14,377 bases of DNA from Lawsonibacter sp. (GCA_022798155.1 JAAWLY010000040.1:1-14377); one strand, 5' to 3'; shown: positions 5,861 through 13,224, counted from the stretch's first letter. Numbers and translations are program-made. Notes: generated by a model from the sequence alone, not told the origin.

Positions 5861-7006
5861 ATGAATCAGAAAGAGGTCAACGAGCTTCGCCGGCGGTGGC
5901 GGCCGGAGAAAAACGCCGTCAGCCGCATTTATGGCTGTTTTGTCAACGCCAACCGGGAGATCGTCTCCGAGCTGGACGAATCCCTGGGCCCTATGCCCCA
6001 GGAGGAAGCGGAGGGATACCTGGGCCTGTTGAAAAAAACCTTGTCCGGAACCATGGGCAAGCATCTCATCGACATCGTCTTTTCCACCCAGCAGGTGATG
6101 GACAGTGAGGAGCACCGCCTGCTCTCCAGTCTGCGCGCCTGCAAGCTGGAAGACCGGCAAGTCAGGCAGGCCTTCTATCAGAAAGTGATTCAAAGCCTGG
6201 ACATGGAAGGGGAGAATTATCTGCTCCTGCTGGCCTGTGATACATACGACGTCCCCCACCACGGGAAGGACGGCGAGGTCCAGGACGACGCCTCCGAGGA
6301 GGTGTTCACCTACCTTCTGTGCTGTGCCTGTCCGCTGAAAATCGGCAAGCCGCAGCTGAACTACTACCCCGGCGACAACGAGTTCCACTGCGCCGTCAGC
6401 CAGACCGTCGCTCCGCCGGAGCTGGGTTTCCTCTTCCCCGCCTTCGACGGCCGGACGGCCAACATCTACAACGCCCTGTTCTACGCCCGAAAGCCGGAGC
6501 AGCTCCACCAGGAGTTTATCGACGGGGTGTTCCACACCGAGCCGCCTATGTCGGCAGCAGAGCAGAAGGAGACCTTCCAGTCCGCCCTGGCGGAGGCCCT
6601 GGAGGACTCCTTCAGCGTAGGGGTGGTCCAGGCGGTCCATGAGCAGCTCACCGACCGGATCGCCCGGCATAAGGAGAGCAAGGACCCGGAGCCGCTGGCC
6701 CTGACGGCCCGTGAGGTGGGCAGCATCCTCCAGGACTGCGGCATCGACCAGGAGAAGGTGGAGGGCTTCCAGCAGCGGTGTGATGAACAATTCGGGGCGG
6801 GAGCCGCCCTCACCCCGGCCAACCTCATCGACGCCAGCCGGTTCCAGCTAAAAACCGCTCAGGCCACAGTATCCGTTCCCCCGGAGAACAGCTACCTGGT
6901 AGAAACCCGGATTATCGACGGACGGAAGTACATTCTGGTCCCCGCCGAGGAGGATGTGGCTGTCAACGGTCTCACCGTCCGGTTTGCCACGGAGCAGGAC
7001 AGCTGA
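5861..7006 (+). CDS. DUF4317 family protein
   Basis: The product is 381 aa, starting MNQKEVNELRRRW. ATG 5861 is preferred over the in-frame GTG 5813, which lies at the expected transcription start and has no SD; AAAGTGAGG (5846-5854) precedes 5861. The N-terminal pattern (LRRRW, KNAVSRIYGCFVN, GTMGKHLIDIVFSTQQV) and overall length fit the DUF4317 family, a cytoplasmic protein found widely in Clostridia with no established function. There is no signal peptide, membrane segment or catalytic motif that I recognise. A conserved-looking acidic and Cys-containing middle region (LLCCACPLKIGKPQLNYYPG) is typical of the family. It stands alone between its own promoter and terminator, so context gives no hint of its job. 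Confidence 0.85.
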   Translation: MNQKEVNELRRRWRPEKNAVSRIYGCFVNANREIVSELDESLGPMPQEEAEGYLGLLKKTLSGTMGKHLIDIVFSTQQVMDSEEHRLLSSLRACKLEDRQVRQAFYQKVIQSLDMEGENYLLLLACDTYDVPHHGKDGEVQDDASEEVFTYLLCCACPLKIGKPQLNYYPGDNEFHCAVSQTVAPPELGFLFPAFDGRTANIYNALFYARKPEQLHQEFIDGVFHTEPPMSAAEQKETFQSALAEALEDSFSVGVVQAVHEQLTDRIARHKESKDPEPLALTAREVGSILQDCGIDQEKVEGFQQRCDEQFGAGAALTPANLIDASRFQLKTAQATVSVPPENSYLVETRIIDGRKYILVPAEEDVAVNGLTVRFATEQDS

Positions 7007-7011
7007 AACAT

Positions 7012-7043
7012 AAAAGGACCTGTGGCCAGCACAGGTCCTTTTT
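7012..7043. terminator. Bidirectional intrinsic terminator
   Basis: AAAAGGACCTGTG (7012-7024) pairs perfectly with CACAGGTCCTTTT (7030-7042), with T after it on the plus strand and T after it on the minus strand. It lies six bases after the DUF4317 stop and nine bases beyond the stop of the leftward AEC gene, so it serves both. Confidence 0.93.
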
Positions 7044-7051
7044 GTATGTGT

Positions 7052-7987
7052 TTACAGGAGCAGCGATATGAGAGGGATGGTGACAATACACAGCAGGCTG
7101 GACAAAAAGATAGTCCGGGAGGCCAGCTGAACACAGCCGCCGTACTCCTCCCCCATCAGGGCGGAGGCGGCAAGGGAGGGCATGGACAGATTGAGCAGCG
7201 TGGCCGCCATAACCATGCTGTCCAGTCCCGGTATGCAGCACATCACCGCCCAGGCCAGCAGCGGGAACAGGAGCAGCCGTACCCCGGAGGCGGTAAAAGC
7301 GTCTCGGTCCCGAACCACATCGGCCATGCTGCCCTGGGACAGATTGATGCCAATAATAATCATAGACAGGGGGGTCGTCACGTTGGACAGATGCCGCACC
7401 GGCGTTAGAATGGCCTCGGGAACCGGGAGCTGGGTAACATACAGCACCACCCCAATCATGGTTGCCAGATTGATCACGCTGAAAATGGCCTTCTTCCAGG
7501 AGATGGCCGGGGCGGAACCCTCCGCCGCCACGTCCATACACACCATTTTGGCCCCCACGCTGTACACCACCAGGTTGAAGGGGATGGCCAGAATCACCGT
7601 CAGCGCCAGGCCTTCCTCCCCCAGAACGGCCAGAGCCACCGGGAAGCCCATAAACCCGTTGTTGCAGTAAGTTGCACAGCAGGACCACATCCCCCGCCGC
7701 CCCTGGGGCACCCGGAACAGCCGGCTTAGCCCCAGCGACAGGGCGCTGAACAGCCCAAAAAGGGCTGTGCCCACCGCCAGTATGGTCAGTCCCTGCCGGA
7801 CAAAGGCCGGGTCGAAGGGCCGGATCATAGAGGACACAATGGTGGCCGGCACGGTAATTTTCATCAGCAGGGCGCTCATGGGTTTGGCAGCCTGGGCGGG
7901 CAAAATTCCCAGCCGCACCGCTAAAAATCCCACGCCGATCAGCAAAAACAGCCCCACCAGGTTGGAAAACAGGACCGCTATGTCCAT
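7052..7987 (-). CDS. AEC-family (auxin efflux carrier-like) transporter
   Basis: The product is 311 aa. The start is the ATG whose complement is 7985-7987: GGGAGGAGGA lies just upstream of it, and the product begins MDIAVLFSNLVGLFLLIGVGF. The longer in-frame ATG at 8008 would put the SD inside the gene. About ten hydrophobic membrane segments fall in two halves, with a hydrophilic break near the middle. Conserved AEC features are present: an N-terminal LxxxGxxAVRLGILP, the MKITVPATI block, and NNGFMGFPVALAVLGEEGL in segment 4. Family members carry small organic acids or similar anions across the membrane; the substrate here cannot be told. It lies 65 bases after crt on the same strand and probably shares its transcript. 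Confidence 0.9.
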   Translation of the reverse strand: MDIAVLFSNLVGLFLLIGVGFLAVRLGILPAQAAKPMSALLMKITVPATIVSSMIRPFDPAFVRQGLTILAVGTALFGLFSALSLGLSRLFRVPQGRRGMWSCCATYCNNGFMGFPVALAVLGEEGLALTVILAIPFNLVVYSVGAKMVCMDVAAEGSAPAISWKKAIFSVINLATMIGVVLYVTQLPVPEAILTPVRHLSNVTTPLSMIIIGINLSQGSMADVVRDRDAFTASGVRLLLFPLLAWAVMCCIPGLDSMVMAATLLNLSMPSLAASALMGEEYGGCVQLASRTIFLSSLLCIVTIPLISLLL

Positions 7988-8009
7988 ACGCTCCTCCTCC
8001 CGAGGCATA

Positions 8010-8034
8010 CCGCCGGCGGAGATTCCACCGGCGG
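8010..8034 (-). other. Hairpin in the crt-transporter gap
   Basis: CCGCCGG (8010-8016) pairs perfectly with CCGGCGG (8028-8034). It sits between the crt stop and the transporter SD. Without a T-run on the minus strand it is more likely an mRNA-stability or processing hairpin than a full terminator. Confidence 0.5.
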
Positions 8035-8052
8035 GCCTGGTACGATAGTCTC

Positions 8053-8826
8053 TCAGCGGTTTTTAAAGGAAGTGACCTTCTCCTTGTTGACAAAGGCCTT
8101 CATAGCGTCCTTCTGGTCCTCGGTGGAGAAGCACAGACCGAAGGCCTCCGCCTCGAAGGCGGCTCCGGTGGCCATGTCGGTCTGCATCCCACGGCGGATG
8201 GCCGCCTTGGACTGGCGCACGGCCACCTGGGCGTTGGCGGCGATGGCGTTAGCCAGCTCGACGGCCTTGTCCATCAGCTCCTCGGCGGGGTAGACGTGGC
8301 TGACCAGGCCGATGCGCTCTGCCTCCTCCGCCTTGATGGTCTTGGCGGTGAGGATCAGTTCCATGGCGTTGGACACCCCCACGATCCGGGCCAGGCGCTG
8401 GGTGCCGCCGAAGCCGGGGGTGATGCCCAGGCCCACCTCGGGCTGGCCGAACTTGGCCTTCTCGCTGGCCAGACGAATGTCGCAGGCCATGGACAGCTCG
8501 CAGCCGCCCCCCAGGGCAAAGCCGTTGACGGCGGCGATGGTGGGCTTGGTCAGGTTCTCCAGCTTCAGGAACACCCCGTTGCCGTAAGCGCCGAAGGCCT
8601 TGCCCTCCACGGCGGTAAAGCCTGACATCTGGCCGATATCCGCCCCGGCCACAAAGGACCGGCCCGCCCCGGTGACAATGACCACCAGAATTTCAGGGTC
8701 GGCCTCCACCTGGTCCAGGGTAGCGTTCAGGTCCTCCAGTACCTGCTTGTCCAAGGCGTTCAGCGCCTCGGGGCGGTTCATGGTGACGATGCCCACAGGG
8801 CCCTTCTTCTCTAAGGTTACAAACAT
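8053..8826 (-). CDS. crt: Enoyl-CoA hydratase / crotonase (3-hydroxybutyryl-CoA dehydratase type)
   Basis: The product is 257 aa, the usual length of the family. It starts at ATG (complement of 8824-8826) with TAAGGAGGAA upstream. It is a soluble crotonase-fold enzyme that adds water to or removes water from short-chain 2-enoyl/3-hydroxyacyl-CoA. Both catalytic glutamates are visible 20 residues apart: Glu110 in GGGCELSMACD and Glu130 in FGQPEVGLGITPGFGG. The oxyanion-hole segments SFVAGADI (57-64) and GFALGGG (102-108) are present. The sequence resembles clostridial Crt of the crotonyl-CoA/butyrate pathway. The rest of the usual cluster (hbd, thl, bcd, etf) is absent here, so crt is displaced or this is a paralogue with another acyl-CoA substrate. 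Its neighbour on the same strand is a small-acid-type transporter. Confidence 0.93.
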   Translation of the reverse strand: MFVTLEKKGPVGIVTMNRPEALNALDKQVLEDLNATLDQVEADPEILVVIVTGAGRSFVAGADIGQMSGFTAVEGKAFGAYGNGVFLKLENLTKPTIAAVNGFALGGGCELSMACDIRLASEKAKFGQPEVGLGITPGFGGTQRLARIVGVSNAMELILTAKTIKAEEAERIGLVSHVYPAEELMDKAVELANAIAANAQVAVRQSKAAIRRGMQTDMATGAAFEAEAFGLCFSTEDQKDAMKAFVNKEKVTSFKNR

Positions 8827-8861
8827 AGGAAAATTCCTCCTTATTTTTAAGTGGTGGTCCC

Positions 8862-8890
8862 ATTATAGCGGATATTTCAGGAAAGGGCAA
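8862..8890 (-). promoter_or_regulatory. Sigma-A promoter of crt
   Basis: On the minus strand: TTGCCC (8885-8890), a 17-nt spacer, and a perfect TATAAT (8862-8867). The expected start is near 8855, about 30 nt before the ATG. Confidence 0.85.
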
Positions 8891-8943
8891 GGGAAAACAA
8901 TGAAATAGGGGAACATGGTAAAAGCTTCTGTCCTAACCCTGGT

Positions 8944-8969
8944 CCCTCCCGAATAGATTGTCAGGAGGG
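8944..8969 (+). promoter_or_regulatory. Hairpin that can cover the SD of the spoVB-like gene
   Basis: CCCTCC (8944-8949) is exactly complementary to GGAGGG (8964-8969), which is the Shine-Dalgarno of the following gene. The 14-nt loop makes this a plausible translation-limiting hairpin, especially combined with the TTG start. The functional role is inferred. Confidence 0.4.
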
Positions 8970-8978
8970 GGGATTGTC

Positions 8979-10508
8979 TTGTCTGAAAAAATGCTGTCCG
9001 CCGGAAAGGGCGCGCTGTTTCTCACGACGCTGAGCGCCGTCTCTCAAGTGCTGGGCTTTTTCTACCGGGTGATTTTATCCCGGCTGGTGGGGGCGGAGGT
9101 GATGGGGCTGTATCAGCTGGTGATGCCGGTGAACTCTGTGATTATGTCCCTCACCGCCGTGGGGCTGGTGTCGGCCACCTCCAACCTCACCTCCCAGCAC
9201 CTGGCCCTGGGCAACCGCAAGGCGGCCGACCAGACCATCTCCACCTGTCTGAAACTCTTTTTCCTGCTGCTCCTGCCGGTGGGGGCGGTGGTGATTTTGG
9301 GCTCAGACGCCATCTCGGTCTATCTGCTGGGGGACGCCCGCACCCAGCTGGGGCTGATTCTTCTGATTCCCTGCGTGGCCCTCACCGGGATTGAAAACTG
9401 CCACAAGCATTACTTCTACGGCTCCGGGATTGTCCGGCCCCCTGCCATCGTGGAGCTGCTGGAGCAGTTTGTGCGCACTTTCGCGGTCATCGCCCTGCTG
9501 ATCCTCTTCCTGCCCCAGTACCCCGAGCGGGTGGTGGGCCTCATCGTGGCGGGAATGGTAATCTGCGAGGTGTTCTCCTCCTGCACTCTGGTATTTCTCT
9601 ACCGCCGCCGTCGGGGCCCCCTCACCGGCCGGGGGGAGGAGGGACGGGTTCGCCGGCGCCGGATTCTCTCTATCGCCCTGCCGGTGGGGCTGAACGCCCT
9701 GCTGGGCAATCTGCTCAGCGCCGCCAACTCCGCCCTCATCCCCCAGAAGCTGGTGGAGGGGGGGATGGACCGCTCCGCCGCCGTGTCCCAGTTCGGGGTG
9801 GTGTGCGGGATGACCATGCCCATGCTCTCTCTGCCCATCGTCTTTTTGGGCGCGCTGAACCTGGTGCTGATGCCCCGATTGTCCCGAGCCCAGGCCCTGA
9901 ACCGGCCGGCGGAGGCCCGGCGGCTGGTCTCCCAGGCCGTCTCGGCGGTGTCGCTGCTCACCCTGCCCTGTATGGCTCTGATGGTGGTGGTGGGGCCCGA
10001 CCTGGGGCGGGCCATGTTTCACCAGATGGGGGTGGGGGAGTATCTCATGCCGCTGGCCTGTGTTATGGCTATGAGCTGCGGCACCTCGGTACTGGCCTGC
10101 TCTCTCAACGGAGTAGGGCGGCAGCGGGCGGTGGCCGCCATCTCTCTGCTGGGGGGCGCGGTACAGCTGACTTTTACTTTGGCCCTGGTGCCGCTGTCCG
10201 GAGTGGGGATGGCCGGCTACGTGGCTGGAGCGGTGGCCTCTACCGCTCTGGAGCTGGGGCTGTGCCTGTGGCAGATTGTCCGGGCCACCGGGCTGCAGGT
10301 GCGCCCCTTCCAGTGGCTGGCCGCCCCCGGCCTGGCCTCCCTGCTGGCCGGGCTGGTAGGCAATCTGCTGTTCCGCTTTCTGAAGGACTCCGGCCTTGCT
10401 CCCGTCCCCGCCGGGCTGGCCACCCTGGCCTTCGCCCTGGTGCTCTACCTGGCTGCCCTCCAGGCCCAGGGCGTCCGGGCCCGGGAGGTGCTGCGGCTGG
10501 ACTGGTAA
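8979..10508 (+). CDS. spoVB: SpoVB-type polysaccharide/lipid-linked precursor flippase
   Basis: The product is 509 aa. The probable start is TTG 8979, eight bases after AGGAGGGG (8963-8970). The in-frame TTG 8958 lies upstream of the SD, and ATG 8991 is rather far from it. The protein is almost entirely hydrophobic with about 14 membrane segments. The opening block, GKGALFLTTLSAVSQVLGF then YRVILSRLVGAEVMGLYQL, is typical of the SpoVB/MurJ-like MVF branch of the MOP superfamily. Length is close to Bacillus SpoVB (about 518 aa). In spore formers this family is needed for spore cortex, presumably flipping a lipid-linked wall precursor; non-sporulating relatives use it in polysaccharide export. 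I found no clear promoter in the short divergent gap with crt. A paralogue in wall synthesis cannot be excluded. Confidence 0.85.
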   Translation: MSEKMLSAGKGALFLTTLSAVSQVLGFFYRVILSRLVGAEVMGLYQLVMPVNSVIMSLTAVGLVSATSNLTSQHLALGNRKAADQTISTCLKLFFLLLLPVGAVVILGSDAISVYLLGDARTQLGLILLIPCVALTGIENCHKHYFYGSGIVRPPAIVELLEQFVRTFAVIALLILFLPQYPERVVGLIVAGMVICEVFSSCTLVFLYRRRRGPLTGRGEEGRVRRRRILSIALPVGLNALLGNLLSAANSALIPQKLVEGGMDRSAAVSQFGVVCGMTMPMLSLPIVFLGALNLVLMPRLSRAQALNRPAEARRLVSQAVSAVSLLTLPCMALMVVVGPDLGRAMFHQMGVGEYLMPLACVMAMSCGTSVLACSLNGVGRQRAVAAISLLGGAVQLTFTLALVPLSGVGMAGYVAGAVASTALELGLCLWQIVRATGLQVRPFQWLAAPGLASLLAGLVGNLLFRFLKDSGLAPVPAGLATLAFALVLYLAALQAQGVRAREVLRLDW

Positions 10509-10514
10509 CAAATA

Positions 10515-10540
10515 CAGCCCCGTCCGGTTGGACGGGGCTG
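10515..10540. terminator. Shared hairpin terminator between convergent genes
   Basis: CAGCCCCGTCC (10515-10525) pairs perfectly with GGACGGGGCTG (10530-10540) around GGTT. It sits six bases after the spoVB-like stop and seven bases beyond the stop of the leftward MATE gene. The T-tract is poor on both strands (CTTCCTGTC on plus, TATTTGTT on minus), so it is probably better for the leftward gene. Confidence 0.75.
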
Positions 10541-10547
10541 CTTCCTG

Positions 10548-11945
10548 TCAGGCGTTTTCCGCGCCGGACACATTATTTTTCATCGGCGCAACCTCTTCTT
10601 TATAGACCTGAGAGAGGAACAGGCAGCACAGGATAACGGCGAATACCTCAGCTACCGGGAAGGCCCACCAGATCGCGTGGAGCCCGCCCACCCGGGACAA
10701 CACAAAGGACACCGGCAACAGGACCACCAGCTGGCGGATGACAGACACTGTCAGCGACAGCACCCCGTGGCCCAGCGCCTGGAACACCGACATGCTGACC
10801 ACGCTGACCCCGGCCACCAGGAAGTGGACGGAGATGATCCGCAGGGCCGGTACGCCGATGGCCAGCAGATCACCGGCGTCCTCCCCTTCGGCCTCAAACA
10901 GACCGATAAACACATCGGGAAACAGCTGGAACAGGGCAAAGCCCACCACCATAATGCCAACGGCGTAGCCAATGGCCAGCTTGACAGTTTTGAGAATACG
11001 ATCCGGCTTTTGGGCCCCGTAGTTATAGGCCACAATGGGTACCATACCGTTGTTCATGCCGAACACGGGCATAAAGACGAAGGATTGCAGCTTGAAGTAG
11101 ATACCAAACACCGCGGTGGCGGTGGAGGTGAACGCGATGAGAATCTGGTTCATTCCGAAAACCATCACCGAGCCGATAGACTGCATGATGATGGAGGGCA
11201 GGCCCACGCTGTAGATGCCGCTGACAATCTCTTTGCGGGGCTTCAGGCCCTTCCAGGACATTTGAATCTCCGGGTTATGGGTCAGGGACAGGTACAGGCC
11301 CACCAGTCCGCCGATGATCTGCCCGGCAACAGTGGCCACGGCGGCCCCCGCCACTTCCAGCCGGGGGAAGCCGAACAGGCCGAAAATCAGGATGGGGTCC
11401 AGAATAATGTTGATGACCGAGCCCACCCCCTGAATCACCATAGCGTATACGGTCCGGCCGGTGGCCTGGACCAGCCGCTCACAGGTAACGGACAGGAAAA
11501 TGCCCATGCTGCACCCGGCGACGATGGTCAGGTAATCGGTACCGTAGTCCACAATGCCGGGGATGTCGGTCTGGATGATGTAATAGGTCCGGGCCAGGGC
11601 CAGGCCCAAAAAGGTGAACACCAGGCCGCTGATAATCTCCAGCAGCAGGCCGTTCATGGCGGTGTGGTTGGCCCGCTCAAAGTCCTTCTGGCCCAGACTG
11701 CGGGACAGCAGGGCGTTGATGCCCACGCCGGTGCCCACTGCCACGGCGATCATCAGGTTCTGAACCGGGAAGGCCAGGGACACCGCGTTCAGGGCGTCCT
11801 CGCTCAGCTTGGAGACAAAGTAGCTGTCCACCACGTTGTAGCAGGCCTGGATCAGCATGGACGCAATCATGGGCAGGGCCATGTTCAGCAGCAGCTTGTT
11901 CTCGGGCATGATGCCCATTTTGTTCTCTTGCGCAGGCTGTGACAC
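10548..11945 (-). CDS. MATE-family efflux transporter
   Basis: The product is 465 aa. The start is GTG (complement of 11943-11945), preceded by AAAAGGAGGAATT. A longer frame to an ATG at 11981 is excluded because 11981 is about where transcription should start and the SD would lie inside it. The product is a membrane protein with about 12 segments in two similar halves. Typical features are MALPMIASMLIQACYNVVD, SKLSEDALNAVSLAFP and VGTGVGINALLSRSLGQKD in the first half, with the matching second half after about residue 235. MATE proteins export drugs, metabolites or dyes against Na+ or H+. Substrate cannot be told; it fits the NorM/DinF-like group common in Clostridia. It is transcribed alone from a perfect promoter, so expression is probably steady rather than tightly induced. 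Confidence 0.92.
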   Translation of the reverse strand: MSQPAQENKMGIMPENKLLLNMALPMIASMLIQACYNVVDSYFVSKLSEDALNAVSLAFPVQNLMIAVAVGTGVGINALLSRSLGQKDFERANHTAMNGLLLEIISGLVFTFLGLALARTYYIIQTDIPGIVDYGTDYLTIVAGCSMGIFLSVTCERLVQATGRTVYAMVIQGVGSVINIILDPILIFGLFGFPRLEVAGAAVATVAGQIIGGLVGLYLSLTHNPEIQMSWKGLKPRKEIVSGIYSVGLPSIIMQSIGSVMVFGMNQILIAFTSTATAVFGIYFKLQSFVFMPVFGMNNGMVPIVAYNYGAQKPDRILKTVKLAIGYAVGIMVVGFALFQLFPDVFIGLFEAEGEDAGDLLAIGVPALRIISVHFLVAGVSVVSMSVFQALGHGVLSLTVSVIRQLVVLLPVSFVLSRVGGLHAIWWAFPVAEVFAVILCCLFLSQVYKEEVAPMKNNVSGAENA

Positions 11946-11987
11946 TTCAAAATTCCTCCTTTTTAGCCTCTTTTCGTTCAAGAGACC

Positions 11988-12016
11988 ATTATAGAGGAAT
12001 CAAATTTTTATGTCAA
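11988..12016 (-). promoter_or_regulatory. Perfect consensus sigma-A promoter of the MATE gene
   Basis: On the minus strand: TTGACA (12011-12016), exactly 17 nt, and TATAAT (11988-11993). All 12 core bases match consensus. The expected start is near 11981, giving a leader of about 36 nt and fixing GTG 11945 as the start codon. Confidence 0.92.
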
Positions 12017-12052
12017 TGGCAGTTTGTACAGTTTTTCTCCCTCAAAGAGCAA

Positions 12053-12078
12053 AAGCGCGGCGTTTTTCCGCCGCGCTT
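12053..12078 (-). terminator. Intrinsic terminator of the 281-aa gene
   Basis: AAGCGCGGCG (12053-12062) pairs perfectly with CGCCGCGCTT (12069-12078). Read leftward it is followed by TTTTGCTCTTTG, and AAAGAG/CTCTTT flanks extend the stem imperfectly. It begins 12 bases past the stop codon of the 281-residue gene. Confidence 0.88.
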
Positions 12079-12090
12079 CTCTTTGTTCTA

Positions 12091-12936
12091 TTAAGAATCG
12101 AAATCCATCTGCGTCAGCTTCAGCCGCTCCAGCAGCCGGTTCAGGTTGTCCTCCAAATTCATCAGAATCTGCTGCTTCAGCTCCTCCGACTTGTAGGTCC
12201 AGTTGTCCCGCCGGTCCTCATAGCAGTTTTTCACCAGCTGGGACCAACTGATGGCGGTGTTCTCCCCCACGCCGATCATGGCGTTGACCCGGATGGGGTT
12301 GTCCCGGAACAGATGGCCGTACTGGCCCTCGGTCCGCTGAACCATCTCATTTTGAATTTGTCTGATTGCATCCCATCCGCCGCCACCATCCAAATCCAGA
12401 TTTATCATCTCCCAGATCATCCCGCACCGGTCCGCCAGCGTCCCGCCGCTGTACTTCTCGTTGAGCTTGTCCATAATCTCATCGTCGGAGAGGCCCTCGT
12501 AGCCAAAGGTGTACCGTTTCCACTCTTTTCTCCCCTCCGGATCACTGGCAGGAGGACGGTCAGGCTCTCTGCCCTCTGTTGCCTCCGTCCAATGGCGGTC
12601 GTACTCGCTCCTGACCTTTTCATAAATGGAGTTTTCCCCCGCGCAGAGATAGAAACCGCCCATCATTGCGCCCAAGTTGGGAAAGGCGTCCATAAAACGA
12701 TTGCGGATCAGGAGGGAGATATCCTTATAACTCATGCTGCTGTAGTCTGTGCTTTCATGGAGCTTTTGCAGCTCATCCAGCCGCCGCTGGTAGCTCAGGC
12801 CGGACAGGGAAACGGTGTCCTGGGCCTGGGGGGCCATCCGGGCCTGCTGGAGCTGGGCGGTGAAGTTGGACTGGCCGGTCGGGCGGACGGCTGCCGCCCC
12901 AAAGCTTTGCCGGGCGCTTGTTACCGGGTTGACCAT
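12091..12936 (-). CDS. Hypothetical cytoplasmic protein, possibly of the motility regulon
   Basis: The product is 281 aa, with ATG as the complement of 12934-12936 and AAGAGGAGAAC upstream. I do not recognise the family. The first 45 residues are low-complexity and Gln/Ala-rich and end in QDTVSLSGLSYQR, a D-x-V-x-L-S pattern like that seen at the start of FlgM and other small flagellum-associated proteins. Residues about 50-140 are helical with a Tyr/Met-rich segment (YSSMSYKDISLLIRNRFMDAFPNLG). The C-terminus (about 240-281) is a likely coiled coil (LKQQILMNLEDNLNRLLERL). There is no signal peptide or membrane segment. It is monocistronic between its own terminator and a sigma-28-like promoter, which with the DTVSLS motif suggests co-expression with flagellar genes. 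That link is inference. Confidence 0.75.
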   Translation of the reverse strand: MVNPVTSARQSFGAAAVRPTGQSNFTAQLQQARMAPQAQDTVSLSGLSYQRRLDELQKLHESTDYSSMSYKDISLLIRNRFMDAFPNLGAMMGGFYLCAGENSIYEKVRSEYDRHWTEATEGREPDRPPASDPEGRKEWKRYTFGYEGLSDDEIMDKLNEKYSGGTLADRCGMIWEMINLDLDGGGGWDAIRQIQNEMVQRTEGQYGHLFRDNPIRVNAMIGVGENTAISWSQLVKNCYEDRRDNWTYKSEELKQQILMNLEDNLNRLLERLKLTQMDFDS

Positions 12937-12952
12937 GGAATGTTCTCCTCTT

Positions 12953-13010
12953 TATGCCGATCTCCTTATCGCAAAGATTTGATGTCCCTATCGAACAATA
13001 TATCGGCATA
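12953..13010. repeat. 9-bp inverted repeat around the promoter of the 281-aa gene
   Basis: TATGCCGAT (12953-12961) and ATCGGCATA (13002-13010) are perfect inverted copies 40 bp apart. The right copy overlaps the candidate -10 box and the left copy lies just upstream of the SD. It may be a regulator-binding pair or chance recurrence of a GCCGAT box. Confidence 0.45.
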
Positions 13011-13026
13011 CATTTGGGAAAATTAA
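13000..13026 (-). promoter_or_regulatory. Sigma-28 (SigD/FliA-type) promoter candidate
   Basis: Read leftward: TTAATTTT (13019-13026), 11 nt, GCCGATAT (13000-13007). Against the known flagellar consensus TAAAGTTT-N11-GCCGATAA this matches 6 of 8 and 7 of 8 bases with the exact spacer. No better sigma-A promoter is seen for the gene. Confidence 0.6.
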
Positions 13027-13030
13027 CCTA

Positions 13031-13192
13031 GGGCTTGTTTGAAAAATGTCAACATGCCCAAACGTCGGCTCTTTTTCCGCCATGCTTTGCCAATTTTCCT
13101 TGAAACACATCCAGTATTCCTGCGTCAAATTGGCTTCGTCTGGCGAAAAAATTCCTCGCCGTTGGGCACATTTCCATTTTTCAAACCGCGCC
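13031..13192. mobile_element. 162-bp palindromic MITE-like element flanked by TA
   Basis: The left arm 13031-13096 and right arm 13127-13192 are both exactly 66 nt, around a 30-nt centre. Aligned without any gap, 44 of 66 positions are complementary by my count, including a 12-base run (GTTTGAAAAATG, 13037-13048) near the ends and an 8-base run GCCAATTT/AAATTGGC next to the centre. TA lies immediately outside both ends (13029-13030, 13193-13194), as expected of a TA target duplication from IS630/mariner-type transposition. No coding capacity is evident. It lies between two divergent promoters and outside both expected transcripts, which argues for an insertion rather than a leader RNA. Confidence 0.6.
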
Positions 13193-13224
13193 TAATCGTC
13201 TATGGATTTTTTGCCCAAATCGCA

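Noticed and set aside
5477..6790. 437-residue open frame on the minus strand
   Set aside because: It spans the sortase 3' end, a strong terminator and most of the DUF4317 gene in antisense; Leu/Val/Gly-rich shadow composition.
9303..10511. 402-residue minus-strand frame opposite the spoVB-like gene
   Set aside because: Gln/Gly/His-rich shadow of a hydrophobic membrane-protein gene.
10677..11942. 421-residue plus-strand frame opposite the MATE gene
   Set aside because: Same shadow pattern, His/Gln/Gly-rich, while the opposite strand carries a MATE gene with perfect promoter and SD.
11946..11981. Upstream ATG start for the MATE gene
   Set aside because: It lies at the expected transcription start of a consensus promoter and places the AAGGAGG inside the coding region; GTG 11945 fits better.
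13031..13192. The long palindrome as a leader RNA or terminator
   Set aside because: It lies upstream of the ilvA promoter and upstream of the leftward sigma-28-like promoter, so neither predicted transcript contains it, and there is no T-run after the stem.
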